The notes beneath the pieces were generated by a model, which was given only the letters and a program-made list of their open reading frames with translations, ran no database searches and was not told the DNA's origin. A program made the position numbers and the translations under genes. DNA of 44,333 nt, from assembly GCA_020426325.1 (NCBI GenBank), contig JAGQQG010000051.1, positions 1 through 44,333 of the forward strand. Direction: 5' to 3'. Origin of the DNA: Planctomycetaceae bacterium (GTDB lineage Bacteria; Planctomycetota; Planctomycetia; Planctomycetales; Planctomycetaceae). Below, one piece after another: positions 16,747 through 26,736 of this stretch (position 1 is its first letter; the number at the start of each line of letters is the position of its first letter).

Positions 16747-17883
16747 ATGCAATTGAAGACAACTCGTCAACTCATTCTGGTCCTGGCAGTTGTGTGGATG
16801 GCGGGACTGTCCGCTCCAACGTTGACTTGTGCTCAATCGACTGAAACCAAAACTTCTTCAGTGCCCCGGGTGAAGACGTTTTTACACAGCAATGGCAATA
16901 AGCTTGGCGAGGGAACGTTGGTTGACGATGTGCGAGACGGTGTGTGGACCTGGTGGTACGACACCGGTGAAGAATTCGCTTCGATGACATATGACATGGG
17001 CACCCCTGTCGGTACTGAACGGCATCTTTCTCGTGACGGCAAGATCCTGACCACGGGTGAGTACAAAGACGGCAAGGAATACGACGGCACCTTCGTCGAC
17101 TTCAATGGCGAGTTGGCAGTCCTCTCGATGCGGACCTACAAGGAAGGTGACCCCGACGGCAAGTGGCAGTGGTGGCACCCGAACGGAGCCGTCAATACTG
17201 AAGGAGCGTTTGAAGGGGGAGACAAGCACGGAACCTGGACCTGGTACTACCCGAACGGCCAGAAGTTCGCAGAGTCCAACTTTGATCACGGGACCATGGT
17301 TGGTCGGGAAAGTCATTGGAATGCCGACGGCGACGTGATGACGACCGGGGAATACCGCGACGGATCTCCGTGGACAGGCCAGTTCGTCGACTTTCTGGGG
17401 GCGGATCTGGTGATCACATTCCAGCGAGGCTTTTTCGATGGCGAGCCACACGGCGATTGGATCTGGCGTTATGACGATGGCACGCTCAACACTCTCGGTG
17501 GATTCCTCAACGGCAACAAAGATGGTCGCTGGGAGTGGTGGTATGCCAATGGCGAGAAGTTCGCTGAGACCGAATACAACAACGGTGTCTCCAAAGGCAA
17601 GCTCAGCTATTACTCCGACGATGGCAAACTGCTCGCAGAAGGGTTCTATGACGAAAACGGCAGCGAGGTGAAAGGTACGTTCGTCGACTTCACCAGCGAA
17701 CTGATTCTCACGGCGGAAAGGTCATGGGTTGACGGACAGCGTGACGGGACATGGAAGACATGGCACGAGAACGGTCAGCTGGCATCGGAATCAAAATATA
17801 ACAAAGGTCGTCAGACCGGTACCTGGACGACCTGGAATGAAGAGGGTGTCAAGACCAGCGAAGAGCGATTTGCCGCTGAATAG
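16747..17883 (+). CDS. Secreted YwqK/MORN-like repeat protein
   Basis: A signal peptide (LILVLAVVWMAGLSAPTLTCA) is followed by at least seven repeats of the kind (D/H)GxWxWWYxNGxxFxExxYxxG. Examples are DGVWTWWYDTGEEFA, DGKWQWWHPNGAVN, HGTWTWYYPNGQKFAE, HGDWIWRYDDGTLN, DGRWEWWYANGEKFAE and DGTWKTWHENGQLASE. These match the MORN_2/YwqK pattern often annotated 'antitoxin component YwqK', a label without functional weight here. Each repeat is a beta-hairpin, giving an elongated rod, probably a surface or periplasmic scaffold. GGGGAG about 9 bases upstream supports the ATG at 16747. The gene is convergent with the giant beta-helix gene; a weak 6-bp-stem hairpin (17905-17922) lies between the two stops. 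Confidence 0.85.
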   Translation: MQLKTTRQLILVLAVVWMAGLSAPTLTCAQSTETKTSSVPRVKTFLHSNGNKLGEGTLVDDVRDGVWTWWYDTGEEFASMTYDMGTPVGTERHLSRDGKILTTGEYKDGKEYDGTFVDFNGELAVLSMRTYKEGDPDGKWQWWHPNGAVNTEGAFEGGDKHGTWTWYYPNGQKFAESNFDHGTMVGRESHWNADGDVMTTGEYRDGSPWTGQFVDFLGADLVITFQRGFFDGEPHGDWIWRYDDGTLNTLGGFLNGNKDGRWEWWYANGEKFAETEYNNGVSKGKLSYYSDDGKLLAEGFYDENGSEVKGTFVDFTSELILTAERSWVDGQRDGTWKTWHENGQLASESKYNKGRQTGTWTTWNEEGVKTSEERFAAE

Positions 17884-17928
17884 GGGCTTGTCTCCCAGCC
17901 TCCAAACTCACCAACTTGAGTTCCCGAT

Positions 17929-20900
17929 TCAACTCGTGAATTCAACGGCCCCGATGTCCACGCGATCGATAATGGCAGGATCGGGGTCGTCAAAGATTCT
18001 CGGGAACCCGGTTCCGCGTTGATCGTTTACCAGCGTGATGCCGTTCACATCGCGTGCCAGGGCGTTGTTCCCCCGGTTAATCGCCAGACTCCCGGGGACT
18101 AATGCGTGTGTCGCTGTTGGTCCGCCGTTATCACCAAGGACGGTGATGAGAATCTCGTTGATCGGACGCGTGCCAACTCCCATCACGCCGACGATATTGC
18201 CGTTCACTGCATTCACGAGACCGCCAGCTGTCCCTGCGTCTCCAATGAGGTTGTAGGCCGACGCGGTGACAGCTCCTCCGATATCACTCGGGATCGGAGC
18301 CGCCATGCCGGCCATGTTGCCAGCAACGATCGTATTCCGCAGTCGTGCGATGCCCGTGTTCGACAACCCGCCGCCGAAGCTCAGGCCGATGTCGTCCGTG
18401 TCGGCAATGTTGCCGGTGACAGTGACGTTCGCCATGTACAGCTCGCCCTGGTTATCAATGCCGCCGCCGATCCCGGTCGCAGTGTTCCCGGAGAGCGTGC
18501 TGTTGGTGATCGTCGTGACACCAGCGAGATCGAAGATCCCGCCACCGCTTCCGGAGGCATTGTCCGCAGCGTTGTGATTGATGGTCGAGTTACGGACATC
18601 GAGCCGACCTCCGTTGTTGAAGATGCCGCCACCTCCATCGTGTGTCTGCGGACCGGAGGCGATGTTTCCGGTGACCATGACACTGTCGAGAGTCATGATG
18701 GCCCCCCCCTGATTCCAGAGTCCACCCCCTTCGAGCGCCGCCTTGTTGTTCTGAACTCGGCCGCCTTCAATATTGGTGCGTGCTGAGCCGGTGACGTGCA
18801 ATCCCCCGCCGTTCCCCGGATTGGCCGATCCAAACGGACCAGCCACGTTGCCAGCAGCTCCGAATGTGCCGCCGAGAATGACGTTCTTGAGGCCAACGTG
18901 GCCGTCGACGACCTCGATGCCGCCACCTGCACGGTTGGCCATGTTCGCAGAGATCGTCGAATCACTGACCGTCACCGCTCCGTTGATGGAGAAAATTCCG
19001 CCACCGCTGCCGGATGTACCATCAGCCACGTTACCGTCAATGACCACACCGTTAAGGACGTTCAGCCGTCCCCCGTTGTTGAAGATGCCGCCACCTCCAT
19101 CGTCAGCAGCAGCCCCGGACGCCTGATTACTTTGGATGCGGGTCCCGTTACGGACGATCATCACTGCACCAGGACCGCTGTTCCACAGACCACCACCCTC
19201 ACGGGCCGCATGGTTGTTGGCGATCAGACCGCCGTCCACGATCGTACGCGCCAAGCCCGTGACATGGAGTCCACCACCATTCCCCGGATTCGCTGTCCCT
19301 AGAGGTCCGGCCACGTTCCCGCTCATGACGGTGCCGCCTCCGAGCGTGGTGTTGGTGAGGATGGCGATGCCTTCGACCAGTTCGATTCCACCACCGGCCC
19401 GGTTGGCCATGTTGCCACTGATGGTTGCGTTATCGATTGTCACCCCACCGTTGATGGAGAAGATGCCGCCACCACTGCCGGAGCCGCCATTGGCATTGTT
19501 GTTGCGAATGCTGACGCCATCCTGAATCGCAAGACGTCCGCCATTGTTGAAGATGCCACCACCCCCATCGTCGGATGCATCACCGGACGCCGTGTTGTGA
19601 CTGATCTCGACACCATCTCGAATCACCATCCTGGCCCCAGGCCCGGAGTTCCACAGTCCGCCTCCTTCACGCGCTGCAACATTGTTGCTGACACTGCCAC
19701 CTTTGATGGTGACATCCGCCCCACCGCTGACGTGCAGTCCGCCACCGTTACCGGGAGCTGCCGAACCAGAGGGACCAGCAATGTTGCCGTGAGCCATCAA
19801 CGGTCCACCCAACGTACTCCCTGTCAGCAAGACAGTCCCCTCGACAACCTCGATGCCACCTCCCGCCCGGTTGGCGACATTTCCACGAATAGCAGAACTC
19901 TCGACGGTTACGGCTCCGTTCAACGAAAGGATGCCGCCACCACTGCCCAGCGCTCCGTCCGCCCGGTTGTTCTGGATCGTCACGCCATTCACGATGGCCA
20001 GACGTCCTCCATTGTTGAAGATTCCGCCGCCGCCATCATGAGCGGCTGCACCTGATGCCCTGTTCTCAGACACCATCGTGCCGTTGTTGATAATCATCGT
20101 CCCTGTGGAAGAGTTCCACAATCCGCCACCTTCGAGGGCCGCGACATTGTTCAACACCTGACTGTTGTTGAGAGTCACACGTGCCAAGCCAGTGACGTGC
20201 AGACCTCCACCATTGCCCGGATTCGCTGAACCCAGCGGACCTGCGATGTTGCCTTCATCCGGATTCACTCCACCCAGACTCGATTCCGTGATCACCACCG
20301 TCCCGGTAACAACTTCGATGCCACCACCTGCACGATTCGCCTTGTTACCGCTGATACTCGCCGCATCAATCGTGACGACTCCTCCCGTTGAGAAGATGCC
20401 CCCGCCACTTCCCGCGGTGCCGTTCGCAACGTTGTCACGCACATTGACACCAAGGGTCAACGCGAGGCGTCCCCCATTATTGAAGATTCCGCCGCCACCA
20501 TCGTCGGCTGAATCACCTGAGGCGAGATTGTCCTTAATCACCGTGCCATTGGTGACGATCATCACAGCACCGGCCTGATTCCAGAGTCCGCCTCCTTCGC
20601 TTGCAGCTTTGTTATTCTCAACACGACCGGCATCGATCGTCACGGTCGCCGCTCCGCTGACGTGCAATCCTCCACCGTTCCCCGGATTCGCTGTCCCCAC
20701 AGGTCCCGCGATGTTGCCATCAACCGGCATGGTGCCACCTAATGTGACACTGGAGAGTGAAAGGGATCCGGTGATCACTTCGATCCCCCCCCCTGCCCGG
20801 TTCGCCATGTTCCCGGAGATCGTGGTCCCGCTGAGGATCATGCTGGCGCGATCGGAGAAGACTCCTCCGCCGCTGCCGGACGTTCCGCTCGCCATATTCC

Positions 20901-21831
20901 CGGAGATGCTTCCGCCGGTGATGTTGACCGTTCCGTCAAAGGAGTAGACGCCGCCCCCCCCTTGGTTGGCCGAGTTCCCTTGAGCATCATTGCCCATGAT
21001 CGTCGCACCGCTGATCGTCAGCGAGCCTGTCAGGAAGTTACCGACGCCGCCACCACTTCCGATTCCAGAACCGCCACCGGTCGCCGTATTGCCACTGATG
21101 GTACCTCCATTGATCGTGACCGTGCCGCCATCGTTATTCAGACCGCCTCCATCGGAAGCCGTGTTTCCAGTCAGGTTGACGTTCGTGAGGTTAGCCGTCG
21201 AATTGTTGACGTTCACGCCACCACCAAAGCCGGTCCCTGCTGTACTGGTTGAAATGTTCAGCGAAGTCAAATTGGTTGTGCCTCCACCGGCCAATTGAAT
21301 GGCACCGCCATTCCCACCTGCAGAATTGCCGTTCGTCAGGTTCAAGCTTGAGAGGTTGACTGTCTCCGCCGTATTCACATTGAAGATGCGGCTCGCATTT
21401 GCGGCATCGATCGTCAGGCCGAGTCCACCACCATTGATCGAGAGGTCGTCCGTAATGCCGAACTCTCCGTTGCCGATTGTGATCGTCTGGATCAATCCTG
21501 GCCCAAAGACTGCCGGATCAAAGGTGATCGTATCTCCATCGGCTGCTCCAGCCGGTGCATCACCAAAAACAGCGTTTGTGTTGGCTGCGATGATCGCCTC
21601 TCGCAGACTGATCATTCCATCTGCTGCTCCCGCGAGGTCGGCCGCATCATCGGTCGCGGCATTGACGACAAAGTTCGTCAGCAGGGTGCGGTCCTCCAGC
21701 ATCTCCACAAGTGCAGTTCGCCCAACGCCCACACTGCGATCGGCCCCACGACGGTGGGAAGTTCCAGTCGACCGCATCCAGGCAGCGGTGGGATTGAACA
21801 GTAAATTGCGCAGATTGGTGAGACCTGACAT
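17929..21831 (-). CDS. Giant exported parallel beta-helix protein (CSLREA / choice-of-anchor Q type)
   Basis: The 1300-residue protein begins with a basic N-terminus and EMLEDRTLL (43-51), the planctomycete LEPR-XLL-like export motif. It then has a CSLREA-type segment (GMISLREAI, 72-80) and a very long Gly/Asn-rich beta-helix. The C-terminus has GDNGGPTATHAL and DQRGTGFPRI...VDIGAVEF, the hallmark of 'choice-of-anchor Q' surface proteins. Most of the body is five near-identical units of about 155 residues, each holding NRAGGGIE, GNIAGP, NPGNGGGLHV, EGGGLWN and DGGGGIFNNGGRL. The ATG at 21831 has GAGG upstream and is preferred over the ATG at 21915. It is likely a cell-surface or extracellular structural or adhesive protein; no enzymatic residues are visible. 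Confidence 0.88.
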   Translation of the reverse strand: MSGLTNLRNLLFNPTAAWMRSTGTSHRRGADRSVGVGRTALVEMLEDRTLLTNFVVNAATDDAADLAGAADGMISLREAIIAANTNAVFGDAPAGAADGDTITFDPAVFGPGLIQTITIGNGEFGITDDLSINGGGLGLTIDAANASRIFNVNTAETVNLSSLNLTNGNSAGGNGGAIQLAGGGTTNLTSLNISTSTAGTGFGGGVNVNNSTANLTNVNLTGNTASDGGGLNNDGGTVTINGGTISGNTATGGGSGIGSGGGVGNFLTGSLTISGATIMGNDAQGNSANQGGGGVYSFDGTVNITGGSISGNMASGTSGSGGGVFSDRASMILSGTTISGNMANRAGGGIEVITGSLSLSSVTLGGTMPVDGNIAGPVGTANPGNGGGLHVSGAATVTIDAGRVENNKAASEGGGLWNQAGAVMIVTNGTVIKDNLASGDSADDGGGGIFNNGGRLALTLGVNVRDNVANGTAGSGGGIFSTGGVVTIDAASISGNKANRAGGGIEVVTGTVVITESSLGGVNPDEGNIAGPLGSANPGNGGGLHVTGLARVTLNNSQVLNNVAALEGGGLWNSSTGTMIINNGTMVSENRASGAAAHDGGGGIFNNGGRLAIVNGVTIQNNRADGALGSGGGILSLNGAVTVESSAIRGNVANRAGGGIEVVEGTVLLTGSTLGGPLMAHGNIAGPSGSAAPGNGGGLHVSGGADVTIKGGSVSNNVAAREGGGLWNSGPGARMVIRDGVEISHNTASGDASDDGGGGIFNNGGRLAIQDGVSIRNNNANGGSGSGGGIFSINGGVTIDNATISGNMANRAGGGIELVEGIAILTNTTLGGGTVMSGNVAGPLGTANPGNGGGLHVTGLARTIVDGGLIANNHAAREGGGLWNSGPGAVMIVRNGTRIQSNQASGAAADDGGGGIFNNGGRLNVLNGVVIDGNVADGTSGSGGGIFSINGAVTVSDSTISANMANRAGGGIEVVDGHVGLKNVILGGTFGAAGNVAGPFGSANPGNGGGLHVTGSARTNIEGGRVQNNKAALEGGGLWNQGGAIMTLDSVMVTGNIASGPQTHDGGGGIFNNGGRLDVRNSTINHNAADNASGSGGGIFDLAGVTTITNSTLSGNTATGIGGGIDNQGELYMANVTVTGNIADTDDIGLSFGGGLSNTGIARLRNTIVAGNMAGMAAPIPSDIGGAVTASAYNLIGDAGTAGGLVNAVNGNIVGVMGVGTRPINEILITVLGDNGGPTATHALVPGSLAINRGNNALARDVNGITLVNDQRGTGFPRIFDDPDPAIIDRVDIGAVEFTS
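18481..20806. repeat. Five tandem 465-bp coding repeats inside the beta-helix gene
   Basis: The codons for NRAGGGIE recur near 18930, 19400, 19865, 20330 and 20795, a steady step of about 465 bp (155 codons), with the reading frame kept. Borders are approximate. The units differ by many substitutions, so they are old enough to have diverged but similar enough to recombine or to confuse short-read assembly. They also create long false open frames on the opposite strand. Confidence 0.85.
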
Positions 21832-21993
21832 GAGAACCTCATGGTCATTTGGGGAGAATACTGTCACCGATCCATGCCAATTGCGCAGCATGGGGCATTT
21901 AGGTATTGTGCACATTAAGGTGAATTGCGTGCACTTTTCAACCCAAAGGCTACTTCGATCTCAATTCGGCTCTCCCCATGACCAGAGTGGTAG

Positions 21994-23451
21994 CTACTCG
22001 CCAGATGACGAAGTCTCTCTGCAGGACTGCTGCCAATCGTTGAGCGTCCGCATCATGTGGCGGACGACATCGGTGTGACGGTCCCCCAGATCGGTCGCCT
22101 CCCCCGGGTCAGCCAGCAGATCGAAGAGCATGGTTCTGTCTCCGTCTTTCGAGACAATCGCCGTCTCGTCGTTTCCTTCGATCATTCCAACCGGATAGGA
22201 GACCAATTTGAACCGATTGTCTGACAAAGCCAGTTTGCCTTTGAAGGTGAACGGGATCGGCACAGGACGCTCGTCGAGCGCCCCGTCAAACAGTGCAAGA
22301 AGACTGATCCCGTCGAACGGACGATCATTGGGCAGATCGACATCGAGGATGTCCAGAACCGTCGGGAGATAATCGCTCGTCACGGCTGGAAAGTCGGTTG
22401 ATCCCGGGGCAATCCTCGCTGGCCATTCGATGAGTCCCGGAACTCGAATGCCCCCTTCGAACAAATCACGCTTGCGTCCACGAAACGGACCAGCAGATCC
22501 CGGTGCCTCTCCTTCGCGACCCTCCGGTCCATTGTCCGAACAGAAAGTGACCAGCGTGTTCTCGTCGATCCCGAACTCTTTCAGGCTGGCCCGCAGGCGA
22601 CCGATCTGCTCATCCAACGCCGTGATGCATCCGTAGTAGTTCTGCTGATAGGAACTGTACTCCGCATACATCGCCCGATGCTTCGGACTCGCCACGACGG
22701 GTAAGTGCGGCGCATGAAACCAGACGATTGCGAGAAATGGCTGACCCTCTTTTGCAGCCTGTCGCAGGAATGGCACGACTCGATCGACGATGACGCGGGA
22801 ATCATCACCTTCCAGATTGTCGGTGATGATCTCGCCGCGTTCGTCCCAGTACCTCGTTCCATAAGGGACGGCTTGAGTCTGGTCTGCAATCGGTTCCCAG
22901 CCATCGCCGCTCGCCTGCTTACTCGGCTTCAGCATCGGATCGTACGTCGGCACCTTGGCTTCGGTACTGAAGCAGACATCGAATCCGTTGTTCCACGGAG
23001 GCGAGAAGTGTTTGCTTCCCGTCCGTCCTCCACGGTTTGAATCGCGGACCGTTTCCGTCAATGTCCCCAGATGCCACTTGCCGAAGTGCCCAGTGACGTA
23101 TCCCTGTTGTTTGAGCAACTCTGCCAGAGAAAGTTCATCGGGCAGCAGATGCCCGTCATTCGCAGTATGAATGCCGTACCTCGAAGGATGCCGCCCGGTA
23201 ACGAACGACCCGCGTGTCGGACTACACACGGCTGACGCCGCATAAAACCGTGTGAAACGCAACGAGTTCGCAGCCATCTCGTCCAGGTGGGGTGTCTGGA
23301 TGACGGTGTTTCCATGGAAGCCGACGTCACCCCAGCCAAGGTCGTCACACATGATGAGCAGAAAGTTCGGCTGCTCAGCTGCTGACGAAATAAGCGGATT
23401 CAGGAGACCCGTCACCAGACCAAACAGAAGCAACCAGTTCCGCGTCGACAT
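21994..23451 (-). CDS. Secreted sulfatase (formylglycine type)
   Basis: This 485-residue type-I sulfatase hydrolyses a sulfate ester, most likely on a polysaccharide, as is typical for marine planctomycetes. A signal peptide (WLLLFGLVTGLLNPLISSAA) is followed by the metal-binding start PNFLLIMCDDLGWGDVG and the active-site CSPTRG, whose Cys76 is the site of formylglycine formation. GHFGKWHLG, HAPHLPVV and FCSDNGPEG complete the Ca2+ site and catalytic set. The substrate cannot be told from sequence. The ATG at 23451 starts the signal peptide; the frame is open 41 codons further up without signal-peptide character. No maturase gene (FGE or anSME) is in the window. It is divergent from the propeller/cytochrome gene. 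Confidence 0.95.
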   Translation of the reverse strand: MSTRNWLLLFGLVTGLLNPLISSAAEQPNFLLIMCDDLGWGDVGFHGNTVIQTPHLDEMAANSLRFTRFYAASAVCSPTRGSFVTGRHPSRYGIHTANDGHLLPDELSLAELLKQQGYVTGHFGKWHLGTLTETVRDSNRGGRTGSKHFSPPWNNGFDVCFSTEAKVPTYDPMLKPSKQASGDGWEPIADQTQAVPYGTRYWDERGEIITDNLEGDDSRVIVDRVVPFLRQAAKEGQPFLAIVWFHAPHLPVVASPKHRAMYAEYSSYQQNYYGCITALDEQIGRLRASLKEFGIDENTLVTFCSDNGPEGREGEAPGSAGPFRGRKRDLFEGGIRVPGLIEWPARIAPGSTDFPAVTSDYLPTVLDILDVDLPNDRPFDGISLLALFDGALDERPVPIPFTFKGKLALSDNRFKLVSYPVGMIEGNDETAIVSKDGDRTMLFDLLADPGEATDLGDRHTDVVRHMMRTLNDWQQSCRETSSSGE

Positions 23452-23661
23452 AAGCACGCTCCGTGAAGTCAATCGATCTATTGAATCCTCGTGGCCAGCA
23501 ATTTCGTCAGCACCTTCTCGAGATGAATCTGCCAGCTGGTGTTCACACTGAAACCATCCGTCGTCCAAAATCACTCTGATAGAATCAGGAATTCCATTAC
23601 CATATCAGCGAGTCGGGATCATCAGTCGACATCTCTGTCCATCTCACTGAGAAGCTTCACC

Positions 23662-25434
23662 ATGCCAGGAAGAGCAGCAGAGAGCATACTCATTCTGAGC
23701 CTGATCTTCCTTGCTCAAGCTTTGGCTTGGGCAGATGTGACGTCGCTTCATGAGGCCTCTCTGATTCGCCGTCCGATCGCCGCTGCGTTGTGCAATGGGG
23801 GGCAACTGCTCTGTGTCGCCAATCAACGAAGCGGCACGCTGAGCATTGTCGACCTCAAGCAGGCACAACTCACCGCCGAATACAAACTGGGAAAGTCGTT
23901 GTCGGATGTCGTTTCATGGGGTGAGGACGAGAGGCTGCTGGTTCTCGACGATTCGGCTCACGAGCTTCTGGTTGTGCGACTAGTCGATCAGGGACTGGAG
24001 GTGCTCCAGCGATTGCTCACGCCACATTCACCCGTCAGCGTAGCTGTCAGTCCAGACGGTCGACTGGTCTCGGTCGCCGGATTGTGGTCGCATCGGGTTG
24101 CACTCTTCGACGGCAATGAAGATGAGACTGACGAACCGCTGGCGCATCGTGCGACCGTCCAACTGCCTTTTGCTGCAAGAAAGCAGGTATTCGCTGGCGG
24201 AGCGTCACCTCGACTGATTGTTGCGGACGCCTTCGGAGGGCAACTCGCTTCGATCGACGTTGCAAACGCTGAAGTGGTATCAATCCACGAGTTGCCCGGC
24301 CACAATTTGCGTGGACTCGCCCTGTCGAGTGACGGAAAGGCTCTGGTCATTACCCACCAGAAATTGAATGCTCACGCAAGAGCTGATTACAACGACGTCA
24401 TCTGGGGTAACCTGATGCAGAACGTGGTTCGCGAAGTGCCTCTGTCGAGTCTTATCGGGCCTGCTGAAGATTGGCTGAACGAGAGTCATGTGACGCGACT
24501 GGGTGAGGCGGGAGACGGTGCCGCGGACCCCGCTGGAATTGCGATACTCCCAGACCGACGGGGAAACATGATCGTTCTGTCCGGAGTTGGCGAAATCGTC
24601 ATTCATCTGGAGGGGACAAGCAACCGTGTTGCTGTAGGAGACCGGCCAGTCGAGATCGTCTGGGACGAGATGCGGCAGGTTGCCTACGTGATCTGTTCGT
24701 TGGACGATGCAGTCGCGATCGTTGACCCAGTCGCTGGTGATGTGATTCAGAGGATCTCGCTGGGACCGCAAGCGAAACTCACTCCGCGTGATCGGGGAGA
24801 GCGGTTGTTCTATGACGGCCATCAATCGCTGGACGGGTGGTTGTCTTGCCACAGTTGTCACCCGGATGGACACACGAATCACGGCCTCGCGGACACCCTG
24901 GGCGATGATTCCTTCGACTCACCGAAGAAAATCCCCTCTCTCCTCGGGGTTCGGGACGCGAACCCTTGGGCGTGGAATGGAAAGTTCCGGGAACTGCACG
25001 AGCAGGTCCGCTCGTCGTTTGTCTCGACGATGAGAGGGAGTGGAGTGGATGCCGAAGGGGTGAATGACGTCGTCGCCTTCCTGCACACGCTGGAACCGCC
25101 GCCACCAAAGAGTGCAGGAAGTTGGACAAATGAAGACTTCCTGCAGATAGAGGCAGGCCAACACCTGTTCGACAGCCTTGGTTGCCGAAAGTGTCATGTC
25201 CCGCCGCTGACCTACACGATCGACATGACATTCGATGTCGGCCTGGAGGATGAAGACGGCTTGAAGAAGTTCAACCCGCCGATGCTGCGAGGCGTGAGCC
25301 AGCGACAATCATTCCTGCACGATGCTCGAGCACAGTCGCTTAAAGACGTGTTTGTGACACACGGACATCAGTTGAAAAGAGAACTTACGAATCCTGAACT
25401 CGAAGCACTCTTGATGTTTTTAGGGAGCCTGTAG
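23662..25434 (+). CDS. Exported beta-propeller protein with two c-type haem sites
   Basis: The ATG at 23662 opens a signal peptide (ILILSLIFLAQALAWA). Residues about 30-370 are YncE-like propeller blades (ANQRSGTLSIVDL, VSVSPDGRLVSVAG-like segments, AVAIVDPVAGDVI). The C-terminal 220 residues carry two CxxCH haem-binding sites, LSCHSCH (about 396) and CRKCH (about 508), in a layout like di-haem cytochrome c peroxidase/MauG proteins (GNPWAWNGKF-like and FNPPMLRGVS segments). It is likely a periplasmic redox protein; the propeller may be a docking or substrate part. The stop overlaps the next start (TAGTG), so it is translationally coupled to the DUF1570 gene. Confidence 0.88.
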   Translation: MPGRAAESILILSLIFLAQALAWADVTSLHEASLIRRPIAAALCNGGQLLCVANQRSGTLSIVDLKQAQLTAEYKLGKSLSDVVSWGEDERLLVLDDSAHELLVVRLVDQGLEVLQRLLTPHSPVSVAVSPDGRLVSVAGLWSHRVALFDGNEDETDEPLAHRATVQLPFAARKQVFAGGASPRLIVADAFGGQLASIDVANAEVVSIHELPGHNLRGLALSSDGKALVITHQKLNAHARADYNDVIWGNLMQNVVREVPLSSLIGPAEDWLNESHVTRLGEAGDGAADPAGIAILPDRRGNMIVLSGVGEIVIHLEGTSNRVAVGDRPVEIVWDEMRQVAYVICSLDDAVAIVDPVAGDVIQRISLGPQAKLTPRDRGERLFYDGHQSLDGWLSCHSCHPDGHTNHGLADTLGDDSFDSPKKIPSLLGVRDANPWAWNGKFRELHEQVRSSFVSTMRGSGVDAEGVNDVVAFLHTLEPPPPKSAGSWTNEDFLQIEAGQHLFDSLGCRKCHVPPLTYTIDMTFDVGLEDEDGLKKFNPPMLRGVSQRQSFLHDARAQSLKDVFVTHGHQLKRELTNPELEALLMFLGSL

Positions 25435-26625
25435 TGTCCAAACGTCATTGCAACTGGACATTCACGGTATTGGCATTTGCATTGATGTCGTTGAGGCCGC
25501 CGGGGATTCGTGCTGACGAAACTTCATCGGACCGGTCGCTGTGGCGAGTGGAGTTCACCGTCGATGCCGCGGAAGCGGAAAATGTACAACTGATTGAAGG
25601 GCGCATCCTCGTCGAGGCTCAGGATGGCGGAATCTTGTTGGAAGACCGTGCAGGGGTCTTGTGGAACTTGACACCAGATCGCCTTATCCGCCGCGAACAG
25701 ACGGACGAAGACTACTCGCGAATGCCAGCCCAGGAACTGGCAGACCAGCTTCGACTTCAGATAGGAGGGACAGCACAGATCGTCACCACGGACCATTACC
25801 TCATCGCGACCACTGGAAGTCGCTTACATGCTGAATGGTGCGGTGCGCTCCTGGAACGTTTGCTCAAAGCCTTCATGGGCTACTGGCGCTCGCCTGAGCT
25901 GAATCTCAATCTACCTGATTCACCTCTGCCTGTAGTCATCTACCCGGACCACGAAAGCTATAAATGCAGCCATTGCAGAAGGGGGTGCTACGTTTGCCAA
26001 AGCGAACGGTTACTACTCGATGAAGTCGAATCGTGTTTCCCTGTTTGATCATACAAGTGAGTCGAACAACAACTCACGTCCACTTCGCTCACGAGCCGAT
26101 GTCCAGAGGTTCATGATTGGCAATACATCTTACGTGTCAACGATCGCACACGAAGCAACACATCAGATCGCCTTTAATAGTGGCATGCACACTCGCTACG
26201 CGGATAATCCCATTTGGTTAACGGAAGGCATGGCGATGTTTTTCGAATTGCCAGACCTCCACAGCCGGTCCGGCTGGCGAACCATGGGACGTGTCAATCC
26301 TTCACGAATGCTCCGCTTTCGTGACTCATTGACGACGGAGAGAATGCTTGACTCGTTGTCCTCGCTTACGGCCGATGATGCGAGGTTCCAAAACCCGGAG
26401 AACATTGAAGCTGCCTATGCAGAGGCTTGGCTGTTTACGCACTTCTTAATTCACTCCCATCGCCGCGAATATATGGCATATCTCAGGATTTGCAGTGAAC
26501 ACACTCCGCTTAACTGGAAAACCCGCGAGGAGAGACTTCGAGAATTCGAAGAAGCATTCGGACACTCACCAATGAACTTCGAGAGTCAATTGCGACAATA
26601 TGCTGCCAAACAAGGCCCACGATAG
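25434..26625 (+). pseudogene. DUF1570 metallopeptidase-like gene broken by a one-base insertion
   Basis: Two open frames (25434-26048 and 26020-26625) are the halves of one exported DUF1570 protein. After VVIYPDHESY (codon TAT at 25959-25961) the first frame goes off into CSHCRRGC-type nonsense. Removing one A from AAA (25962-25964) restores N-A-A-I-A-E-G-G-A-T-F-A-K-A and joins the second frame, giving 396 residues. The second half holds the zinc-type HExxH in AHEATHQ and a downstream Glu in WLTEGMAMFFE, as in gluzincin-like peptidases. The start is GTG 25434, sharing a base with the preceding stop. The signal peptide is weak (FTVLAFALMSLRPPGIRA). The break may be a sequencing error in a short A-run or a true lesion; the second half starts with no ribosome site. 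Confidence 0.75.
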
Positions 26626-26736
26626 GGACCTGTGTGTGACTTTTTGATTCCACCATGAGGTGATTGCTGCATGTCTTCTTACACGCATCAGAATATGTTG
26701 ATATTTCAATCAAAGTGATTTTGTCGTATCCGATGA

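Noticed and set aside
17905-17922. Terminator between convergent genes
   Set aside because: Only a 6-bp stem (AACTCA/TGAGTT) without a T-run; not convincing as an intrinsic terminator.
18035-21252. Many long plus-strand frames opposite the beta-helix gene
   Set aside because: They repeat with the 465-bp units and are Pro/Ala/Ser-rich shadows of the real coding strand.
25955-25970. Programmed +1 frameshift in the DUF1570 gene
   Set aside because: TAT AAA TGC lacks a stop or rare codon at the shift point, so an indel is the simpler reading.
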